A stretch of 20,948 nt of DNA. Origin: Treponema sp. Lineage in GTDB: Bacteria; Spirochaetota; Spirochaetia; Treponematales; Breznakiellaceae. The notes under the pieces are model-generated. The model had not been told where the DNA came from. It did not search any database and saw only the letters and a list, made by a program, of their open reading frames with translations. The stretch is taken from the NCBI GenBank assembly GCA_009786675.1, contig WQRP01000009.1, positions 1 through 20,948 of the forward strand, in the 5' to 3' direction. Shown here one piece after another: positions 13,564 to 19,232 of the stretch (the stretch's first letter is position 1; every line of letters begins with the position of its first letter). Both the position numbers and the translations under genes were made by a program.

Positions 13564-14676
13564 GTGAACAGTGTGGCAGATAGTTTGACATCAGTTCGTA
13601 TGGCCGGTTCGGTGATGGGGCGTTACAGGCCGGGGGAGATTCGCTGGCATTACGAGCACGGCCTTGTGATGCAGGCCATTTTCCTTCTTGGGCAGCGCAC
13701 GGGGCGGGAGGAATTCTGCTCCTACGTGAAGTCGATGTACGACACAAAGATAGACCCCGGGGGGGGGATACTGACGTACCGTGAAAGCGAGTTCAACCTT
13801 GACCAGGTAAACCCCGGCAAGGTTCTGTTTCTGCTGCACGAAAAGTACGGCGAGGAAAAATACCGCATTGCCATCGAAACGTTAAGGGAACAATTGCGGA
13901 AGCACCCCAGAACCAAGGCGGGCGGCTTTTGGCACAAGCAGATCTATCCCTGGCAGATGTGGCTTGACGGCCTGTACATGCAGGGCCCCTTTTACGCCCA
14001 ATACGCGGCAAGCTACGGCAGCCCCGGCGATTTCGCCGACATAGCCCTTCAGTTTACCCTGGCCGAATCCAAGGCCAGGGACGACGAAACGGGTCTTCTG
14101 TACCATGCCTGGGACGAGTCCCGCGGGCAGAAATGGGCGAACCCGGACACCGGATGCTCCCCCCATTTCTGGGGCCGCGCCCTGGGCTGGTACTGCATGG
14201 CCTTGTTGGACACCCTGGATTTTGTACCCTGCGGGGAAGCCGCCGACTCGCTTGCCGCAATAGCGCGGCGGCTTCTGGGGCCCCTGCTTAAGTACCAGGA
14301 TCAGCAAAGCGGACTGTGGTACCAGGTTATGGACAGGGGTTCCGAGGCCGGCAACTACACGGAAAGCTCGGCCTCGTCGATGTTCGCGTATTTCCTGTTC
14401 AAGATGCTGCGCCTTGGCCTGGTTCCCCGGGACGAGGTCGGGTGGGTAAAGGCCGCGGCCGACATGGCCTACCATGGGCTTGCCGAGCAAAAGCTGCGGG
14501 AAGAGCCGGACGGCGAGCTTCACCTTATCGATATCTGCGCGGTCGCGGGTCTAGGCGGGAACCCTTACCGCGACGGTTCCTACGAATACTACGTCGGCGA
14601 GCCCGTGGCCACCGATGACTTCAAGGGCGTCGGCCCTTTCATCCTGGCGAGCATGGAGAAGGAGGGACTTTTCTAG
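13564..14676 (+). CDS. Unsaturated glucuronyl/rhamnogalacturonyl hydrolase, family GH105 (YteR-like)
   Basis: A 370-residue (alpha/alpha)6-barrel enzyme, close to the 373 residues of YteR. It removes the 4,5-unsaturated uronic acid left at the non-reducing end of pectin fragments by polysaccharide lyases, through vinyl-ether hydration. Signature segments are RWHYEHGLVMQAIF, YPWQMWLDGLYMQGPFYA with the catalytic Asp135, LLYHAWDESRGQKWAN, PHFWGRALGWYCMALLD, and ESSASSMFAYFLFK. The start is GTG 13564 with GGGGGA (13550-13555) eight bases upstream; no signal peptide is seen, so it is cytoplasmic. It ends the importer operon. No lyase that would make its substrate is encoded here. A run of nine G (13759-13767) lies in codons 66-68. 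Its stop overlaps that of purD on the opposite strand. Confidence 0.9.
   Translation: MNSVADSLTSVRMAGSVMGRYRPGEIRWHYEHGLVMQAIFLLGQRTGREEFCSYVKSMYDTKIDPGGGILTYRESEFNLDQVNPGKVLFLLHEKYGEEKYRIAIETLREQLRKHPRTKAGGFWHKQIYPWQMWLDGLYMQGPFYAQYAASYGSPGDFADIALQFTLAESKARDDETGLLYHAWDESRGQKWANPDTGCSPHFWGRALGWYCMALLDTLDFVPCGEAADSLAAIARRLLGPLLKYQDQQSGLWYQVMDRGSEAGNYTESSASSMFAYFLFKMLRLGLVPRDEVGWVKAAADMAYHGLAEQKLREEPDGELHLIDICAVAGLGGNPYRDGSYEYYVGEPVATDDFKGVGPFILASMEKEGLF
13759..13767 (+). repeat. G9 homopolymer inside the GH105 gene
   Basis: Nine consecutive G encode Gly-Gly-Gly at codons 66-68. In the two other frames stops follow almost at once (TGA 13772-13774 and TGA 13782-13784), so any single-base slip would give a product of about 70 residues. 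Confidence 0.9.
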
Positions 14677-15932
14677 GGGGTGGCGGCGATGCCCCTAATG
14701 CCTATGTCGGTGCGGCAAAACAGGTTGTCGCACCGTATTTTTTCGATTTCCCCGTAAACCTCTTTTTGCGCCAGGGCGAGCGTCGCCGCCTTTCTCGCGA
14801 CTACCAGCACGCGCCCGCCGTTTGTCACGAACTTGCCGTCCCTGTGGTCGGTTCCGCAGTGGAAAACAAGCGTGTCGTCCTTTAGGTCGCCAAGCCCCTC
14901 GATGGGAAAGCCCGTGGGGTACGCGCCGGGGTAGCCCCTGGAGCCAAGAACCACGCCGACAACCGCGTCGTCGCTCCATCGCATCTCGACTTTTTCGCCT
15001 TTAAGCAGGGCGCTAATCGCCCGGAACAAATCGCTTTCCAGCCTGGGCAGAAGCACCTGCGCCTCCGGATCGCCAAGGCGGGCGTTGAATTCTATTACCT
15101 TGGGCCCCTGCTTGGTGGCGATAAGCCCGGCGTACAGAAAGCCCGTAAAGCCGCGCCCCTCGCCAACCATCGCCCGCGCGGTTTTTTCCAGGATATCCCG
15201 TGTCGCGGTTTTAATCGCGTCGTCGCCAATCTGCGGCACCGGGGAATAGGCCCCCATGCCGCCGGTGTTCGGCCCCCTGTCGCCGTCATGGGCGCGTTTG
15301 TGATCCTGGGACAAGGCCATCGGGTGGACCTCCCCGCCGTTCACTAGGGCGATAAACGAAAACTCCTCGCCCTCAAGAAATTCCTCGACAACGACCGTCC
15401 TGCTCGCCTCGCCGAACCTGCCGTCCCTCATCATTTCCACTAGGGCCTGCCCGGCCTCTTCCCGGCTTTGGGCTATGACAACGCCTTTCCCGGCGGCCAG
15501 GCCGTCCGCCTTTATCACGATGGGCATCGCGGCGGTTTCGACGTAGCGGCGGGCCCGGTCGTAGTCCGTAAAGACCTCGTAGGCGGCGGTGGGAATGCCG
15601 TATTCTTTCATCAGATCCTTGGTGAAGGACTTGCTTCCCTCTATGACGGCGGCGGCGGCGCTTGGGCCAAAGACCGGCAGCCCGGCCTGCATAAACCGGT
15701 CGACGATGCCGTTTACCAGGGGCACTTCCGAGCCGACCACCGTCAGGGAAACCGCTTCCCTTTTGGCGAAGCCGACCAGCGCGTCGAAGTCGTTTTCGTC
15801 TATGTCCACCGGCGTTGCCACGTCCGCCATGCCCTTGTTCCCCGGGGCGACATACACCGAGGCGGACTTCGAGAACTTCCACGCCAGCGCGTGCTCGCGC
15901 CCGCCGCGCCCAACCACCAAAACCTTGTCCAT
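14673..15932 (-). CDS. purD: Phosphoribosylamine-glycine ligase (GAR synthetase)
   Basis: A 419-residue ATP-grasp enzyme of standard length. It joins glycine to 5-phosphoribosylamine with ATP, the second step of de novo purine synthesis, in the cytoplasm. It opens MDKVLVVGRGGREHALAW with VAPGNKG soon after. The ATP-grasp core has PIVIKADGLAAGKGVVI, EEFLEGEEFS, SQDHKRAHDGDRGPNTGGMG and EFNARLGDPEAQ; the C-terminal domain follows. ATG at 15930-15932 has a GGGGGA element just upstream on its strand. It is the only - strand gene and converges on the sugar operon, with both stop codons inside one CTAG (14673-14676). No other purine gene is visible. Confidence 0.97.
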   Translation of the reverse strand: MDKVLVVGRGGREHALAWKFSKSASVYVAPGNKGMADVATPVDIDENDFDALVGFAKREAVSLTVVGSEVPLVNGIVDRFMQAGLPVFGPSAAAAVIEGSKSFTKDLMKEYGIPTAAYEVFTDYDRARRYVETAAMPIVIKADGLAAGKGVVIAQSREEAGQALVEMMRDGRFGEASRTVVVEEFLEGEEFSFIALVNGGEVHPMALSQDHKRAHDGDRGPNTGGMGAYSPVPQIGDDAIKTATRDILEKTARAMVGEGRGFTGFLYAGLIATKQGPKVIEFNARLGDPEAQVLLPRLESDLFRAISALLKGEKVEMRWSDDAVVGVVLGSRGYPGAYPTGFPIEGLGDLKDDTLVFHCGTDHRDGKFVTNGGRVLVVARKAATLALAQKEVYGEIEKIRCDNLFCRTDIGIRGIAATP

Positions 15933-16197
15933 TGCTTTTCCCCCGTGTTTTTACCGTACCGGGTTTTTTCGATAGATCCAAGGCCGCGTTCAGTGAGGAA
16001 GGGCGCAATTTTCTTGATGGGCATCCTGTTTTTTGGAAGCTCTGCACGGGGCAAGCGAAGAATCCGGTTTTATGCCATATGCCTGCGAAAAAGAACACTG
16101 GCCGACACGCTCGTCGCTATGCACAGAAGCATGAGCGTCGCCAAAACGCTTATCTTTTCTGCGAAGGCCCTTCTGCCGCGCGTGTTCGGCCAGCCCC
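15933..16197. other. Region without a recognisable gene upstream of purD
   Basis: The 265 bases between the purD start and the kinase fragment contain short open frames in several phases, but none carries a family pattern or a good ribosome-binding site. It must contain the purD promoter on the - strand; I could not find a convincing -35/-10 pair. It may include further decayed sequence of the kinase gene that lies downstream. Confidence 0.5.
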
Positions 16198-16454
16198 GGG
16201 GCATCAGTCGCCATAAACCTCGGCGACGCTGACGGGGGCATACATGCCGGGGTTTTCGACGACGGCGCGGGTTTTGACCCGCCGCCCCTGGCGATGCCGT
16301 GTACATGACAACGACGGGCGTTCGAGGAATGAACGAGAGGGCCGCGCTCCTAAACGGCGATCTCAAAATCACAAGCGATCCCGGGGAAGGGACGAGCCTG
16401 CGCCTTGTCATCCCCGGAACCCGGGAGGGGTCGAATGAACGTTCTGCTGGTTGA
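16198..16454 (+). pseudogene. Decayed C-terminus of a NarL/DesK-type sensor histidine kinase
   Basis: Two reading frames together spell the end of a HATPase domain. In the first frame ASVAINLGDADGG leads to the G1 box VFDDGAGFDP (16252-16281), then hits TGA at 16306-16308. In the second frame, entered at about 16278, PAAPGDAVYMTTTGVRGM continues into NERAALLNGDLKITS, DPGEGTSLRLVIPGT, the normal G2 box and C-terminus, ending at TGA 16452-16454. A single-base shift near 16276-16290 would join them. No N-box, H-box or sensor is recognisable upstream, so the gene is also 5'-truncated. The end overlaps the response-regulator start by 20 bases, as in a translationally coupled kinase-regulator pair. 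A sequencing error could explain the frameshift but not the missing 5' part. Confidence 0.7.
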
Positions 16455-17154
16455 CGACCATCCCCTGACGAACAAGGGCGTGGCCTCCTGCCTGGAGGGA
16501 ACCGGGCGCTTTACGGTTGACGCCCAGGTAACCACGCTTGCCGGCGCGAAACGCCACATGGAGGAAGCCGGGGAACGGCTGCCCTGCCTCGTCATACTGG
16601 ACATAATACTTGGCGAGGAAAACGGCCTGGACTTTCTTCCCTTTCTGGAGGACCACTGCAACAGGAACGGGCTGGCGAAATCGCTCGTCCTGGTATGCTC
16701 CGTTCTGGAGGAGCCGTTCCGCATACAGTCCGCGATAAAGCTTGGGGCATCAGGCTACGTTTCCAAAGCCGAGGCCGAGCTTCTCGCCGCAATCGACACG
16801 ATCCTGTGCGGCGAGGTCTACCTTTCCGAAAGGCACCACGTCAGGACGCTACAGAACCTGGGCATCTACGAGAAGCTCAGCAAGCGCGAGATCGAGGTTT
16901 TTGAGCTTGTCAAAAAGGACATGACGAACAAGGAAATCGCCAAGGAGCTTTCCCTGACCCTTCACACCGTGGAAAACCACGTCAGCAACCTTTACTTCAA
17001 GACAAGGGTCAAACGTGCGCAAGCCTGGGGAACAAAGGAAGCGGCCGCGTTCCATAGGCCGCCTTGGGCCGCCCCGCCCCAAGAAAGCCGGAACATACTT
17101 TGGAAAATTTTAACGCGGCCATTGCCGGATCCGTGGGGTGGGTGTATCATTTAA
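16435..17154 (+). CDS. NarL/FixJ-type response regulator, unusual C-terminal tail
   Basis: A 239-residue DNA-binding response regulator. The receiver has the acidic pair in MNVLLVDDHPLTNKG, the phospho-acceptor in LVILDIILGEENGLDFL, and the conserved Lys in LGASGYVSKAEAE. A LuxR-type HTH follows (LSKREIEVFELVKKDMTNKE, IAKELSLTLHTVENHVSNLY). ATG 16435 overlaps the kinase remnant and fits translational coupling. Typical family members end soon after the HTH; here about 40 extra residues of low-complexity character follow (from about WGTKEAAAF). A shift of two bases near 17015 would give a short ending at TAG 17055-17057, just before a hairpin. The tail is therefore probably a frameshift product or readthrough of former non-coding DNA. 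Its partner kinase is decayed, so it may be orphaned or on the way out. Confidence 0.85.
   Translation: MNVLLVDDHPLTNKGVASCLEGTGRFTVDAQVTTLAGAKRHMEEAGERLPCLVILDIILGEENGLDFLPFLEDHCNRNGLAKSLVLVCSVLEEPFRIQSAIKLGASGYVSKAEAELLAAIDTILCGEVYLSERHHVRTLQNLGIYEKLSKREIEVFELVKKDMTNKEIAKELSLTLHTVENHVSNLYFKTRVKRAQAWGTKEAAAFHRPPWAAPPQESRNILWKILTRPLPDPWGGCII
17063..17083 (+). terminator. Hairpin within the response-regulator tail, possible former terminator
   Basis: CTTGGG (17063-17068) and CCCAAG (17078-17083) pair around a 9-base GC-rich loop. No T-run follows. It would sit correctly as a post-gene structure only if the regulator originally ended at 17055-17057. Confidence 0.2.
17122..17150 (+). promoter_or_regulatory. 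Predicted promoter of the PepSY gene pair
   Basis: TTGCCG (17122-17127, 4 of 6) and TATCAT (17145-17150, 5 of 6) are separated by exactly 17 bases. Transcription would begin near 17157, ahead of the strong AGGAGG at 17171-17176. It overlaps the last codons of the response regulator. Confidence 0.5.
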
Positions 17155-17181
17155 CCAAGGAAAAACAACCAGGAGGATGCC

Positions 17182-17490
17182 GTGCGTTTAAACCAAGGAA
17201 AGCCGCTCGCCGCCGTCGCCGTGTTGCTGGCCGCGCTGCTGGCGGCCTGCGACCTAATCATGCCCTCAAACCCCAACGTGTCCCTAGAGGACGCGATAGG
17301 GATAGCCGCCGGGTACCTGGATTCCCGGGGCATCGAGGCCGTTTTCGCCAGGCATTCGGGCATGGGTCTGGAGCGGGGCAGGTGGGTGTGGGAGCTTGAG
17401 TTCCGGAACGTCCATAACCAACGGATAGTATACGAGCTGTACGTCGACGTGGACACCGGGGAGGTCGTCAAATTCGAGACGGACTATTGA
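17182..17490 (+). CDS. Small PepSY-domain lipoprotein
   Basis: A 102-residue lipoprotein. It starts at GTG 17182, five bases after AGGAGG (17171-17176). The signal peptide MRLNQGKPLAAVAVLLAALL ends in the lipobox LLAAC (Cys at about residue 23). The mature part is a single PepSY-like domain: helix VSLEDAIGIAAGYLDSRG, then strands ERGRWVWELEF and YELYVDVDTGEVVKFE. PepSY domains are small extracytoplasmic modules, in some proteins inhibitors of peptidases; no function can be assigned here. The C-terminal 70 residues closely resemble those of the next gene, 35 bases downstream, so the two are tandem paralogues in one transcript. Confidence 0.8.
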   Translation: MRLNQGKPLAAVAVLLAALLAACDLIMPSNPNVSLEDAIGIAAGYLDSRGIEAVFARHSGMGLERGRWVWELEFRNVHNQRIVYELYVDVDTGEVVKFETDY

Positions 17491-17525
17491 TTTCGTCCGT
17501 GCCCGGTCTTTTTTAGGGGGATGCC

Positions 17526-18098
17526 ATGAAGAAGGTTTTTGCGGGCGTTTTCGCGGCGGCCTTTCTCGCCGCGGTATGGGTTCCGGCCGGCGCGCTGGCC
17601 TTTTCCGCCGCCGACGCGATTGAGCGCGCCCTGGCGGCCACTGGGGGGGGGACGGTGGAGAGCCTGGAACTGGTTTCCGACCCCGTCGCCGGCTCCGTGT
17701 ACAGAATCGTGGTCGCCAACAACGCCGTCAGGTTCGAGGTCACGGTTAGCGCCTCCACCGGCGGCATCGCCGGGCTGGTCACCAGGGGGGCGGAGGCCGC
17801 CCCAAGGCTGGCCGCGCCGGAGGGCGGGGGCATCGTCGTCGGGGTCGTCACGCCCAGGCGCGCCGCGAGGCCTGGGGGACCGGCCAACCCGCCGGTTTCC
17901 GCGCAAAGGGCGGTGGAGATCGCCCGCGACCACCTTGTTTCCATAGGGGTGACGCGCGCGAGGTTCGACTACGTCTACATGGACATGGAAAGGGGCAGGT
18001 GGGTCTGGAGCGTGGAATTCGACGGGGCCCGCGGCAGGGACTACGAGTTCTATATCGACGTGGACACCGGCCGGATCATAAAATTCGAAATTAACTGA
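17526..18098 (+). CDS. Secreted/periplasmic protein with two PepSY-like repeats
   Basis: A 190-residue exported protein. The signal peptide MKKVFAGVFAAAFLAAVWVP ends near AGALAFS, a normal signal-peptidase I site with no lipobox. Two PepSY-like units follow: a divergent one (about 26-85, SAADAIERALAATGGG then YRIVVANNAVRFEVTV) and a canonical one (about 123-190, VSAQRAVEIARDHLVSIG, ERGRWVWSVEF, YEFYIDVDTGRIIKFE). A Pro/Ala/Gly/Arg-rich linker joins them. ATG 17526 follows AGGGGG with the same ATGCC spacer as the preceding gene, supporting local duplication. Nine G in a row (17643-17651) lie in codons 40-42. Its targets are unknown. Confidence 0.78.
   Translation: MKKVFAGVFAAAFLAAVWVPAGALAFSAADAIERALAATGGGTVESLELVSDPVAGSVYRIVVANNAVRFEVTVSASTGGIAGLVTRGAEAAPRLAAPEGGGIVVGVVTPRRAARPGGPANPPVSAQRAVEIARDHLVSIGVTRARFDYVYMDMERGRWVWSVEFDGARGRDYEFYIDVDTGRIIKFEIN
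17643..17651 (+). repeat. G9 homopolymer inside the two-repeat PepSY gene
   Basis: Nine consecutive G encode Gly-Gly-Gly about 15 residues after the signal peptide. A slip into one frame reaches a stop after about 30 codons; the other frame stays open for about 100 codons. Confidence 0.9.
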
Positions 18099-18135
18099 CG
18101 GGGAGCCGCCCCGAACGTTTCCCCGGTTGCCCGGC

Positions 18136-18199
18136 CGTTTCCCCCTCCGGCGCGGTTCGTGTCGCGGACGGGGGAATTCGCGCCGGGGCGGGGGAAACG
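18136..18199. repeat. Large imperfect inverted repeat between the PepSY and phoH genes
   Basis: The left arm 18136-18154 (CGTTTCCCCC-T-CCGGCGCG) pairs with the right arm 18179-18199 (CGCGCCGG-GGC-GGGGGAAACG). This gives about 18 base pairs with one small internal loop around a 24-base loop. No T-run follows the right arm, so it is not a standard intrinsic terminator. It ends two bases before the -35 box of the phoH promoter. A smaller CGGGG/CCCCG hairpin lies at 18099-18113. Confidence 0.6.
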
Positions 18200-18201
18200 C
18201 C

Positions 18202-18231
18202 TTGACTGCCGGCCGGCAACGGATGTAAACT
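18202..18231 (+). promoter_or_regulatory. Predicted promoter of the phoH-pgpH operon
   Basis: TTGACT (18202-18207, 5 of 6) and TAAACT (18226-18231, 4 of 6) are separated by 18 bases. Transcription would begin near 18238, upstream of GGAGG at 18246-18250. Confidence 0.55.
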
Positions 18232-18281
18232 TCTAGGTATATTTTGGAGGAAACCGACAACTGGAGGAAAGCGTAACTATC

Positions 18282-19232
18282 GTGCTCGACAGCGGGGATC
18301 TGCTGTCGGGGATATGCGGGGCCAACGACGGCAACCTTAAGGTCATGGAGGATTCCCTTGGGGGGCGCATCGCCGCCAGGGGGAACGAGATCCGGCTGGA
18401 GGGGGTTGACGAAAGCGGGGCAAGGCGGTTCAGGACCATGATGGACAACCTCATTTCGGTTATCCGTGGGGGGGAAACGCCCTCGCCGGAGTACGTCCGG
18501 ACGATCGCCGGGGCGGTCTCCGGGGTCGGTCTGGATTCCGGCGGGCCGTCCCCGGGCGACGACATCCGCGACGCGCTGGTGCAGATCCCCCACGGTTTCC
18601 GCCGGGTGTACCCCAGGGGGAGCGGCCAGGCGGCCTACGTGCAGGGGATGCGGGCCTGCGAGATCGCCTTCTGCGTCGGGCCGGCCGGGACGGGCAAGAC
18701 CTTCCTGGCCGTCGCCGAGGCTTTGCGGCTGGTCCTGTCCAAGAAGCTGCGGAAGCTCGTCCTTACCCGCCCGGTGGTCGAGGCCGGCGAGAGCCTGGGC
18801 TTTCTTCCCGGGGATCTCGCCCAGAAGATAAGCCCCTACCTGCGCCCCCTGTACGACGCCATGGAATCGCTGGTTCCCTACGACGTGATCCGCAGGATGG
18901 AGGACTCCAGGGCCATAGAGGTGGCCCCGCTGGCGTACATGCGCGGGCGCAGCCTGAACGACTGCGCCGTAATCCTGGACGAGGCGCAGAACACCACCAA
19001 GGAGCAGATGAAGATGTTCCTGACCCGCATCGGATCGGGCGCGCGGGCCGTGGTCGCCGGGGACGTGACCCAGGTCGATCTTCCCAGGCGGGCCGAGTCG
19101 GGGCTCCTGCACGCGGCCGGGATACTGCGGGGCGTCGAGGGGATACATTTTTCCTTCCTGCACACGGCGGACGTGGTCCGCAACCCCCTCATCAAGAAAA
19201 TCATAAGGGCCTACGATGAAAACGACGGATAG
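18282..19232 (+). CDS. phoH: PhoH-family ATPase (PhoH/YbeZ)
   Basis: A cytoplasmic P-loop ATPase of the PhoH/YbeZ family, usually linked to RNA metabolism with the YbeY endonuclease. Counting from GTG 18282 it has 316 residues. Walker A is GPAGTGKT (Lys139) and Walker B is VILDEAQNTTKEQMKMF (Asp233, Glu234). TRPVVEAGESLGFLPGDLAQ and the arginine-bearing C-terminus (HTADVVRNPLIKKII) are typical. The N-terminal RNA-binding-like part (GANDGNLKVMEDSLGG) follows strand TIVLD, which begins before GTG 18282. Family members normally have several residues ahead of that strand, so the real start may be CTG 18261 (LEESVTIVLDSGD), ten bases after GGAGG 18246-18250. It overlaps the next gene by 17 bases and is surely co-translated with it. 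Confidence 0.92.
   Translation: MLDSGDLLSGICGANDGNLKVMEDSLGGRIAARGNEIRLEGVDESGARRFRTMMDNLISVIRGGETPSPEYVRTIAGAVSGVGLDSGGPSPGDDIRDALVQIPHGFRRVYPRGSGQAAYVQGMRACEIAFCVGPAGTGKTFLAVAEALRLVLSKKLRKLVLTRPVVEAGESLGFLPGDLAQKISPYLRPLYDAMESLVPYDVIRRMEDSRAIEVAPLAYMRGRSLNDCAVILDEAQNTTKEQMKMFLTRIGSGARAVVAGDVTQVDLPRRAESGLLHAAGILRGVEGIHFSFLHTADVVRNPLIKKIIRAYDENDG

Noticed and set aside
16070..16204. A 44-codon - strand frame ending in a hydrophobic helix (ISVLATLMLLCIATSVSASV)
   Set aside because: A membrane-peptide gene ahead of purD is conceivable, but it has no ribosome-binding site and its start lies opposite the kinase remnant.
17479..17514. ACGGAC/GTCCGT hairpin and T6 run between the PepSY genes as a terminator
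   Set aside because: Eight bases separate the stem from the T-run and the stem is only six pairs, so partial attenuation at most.
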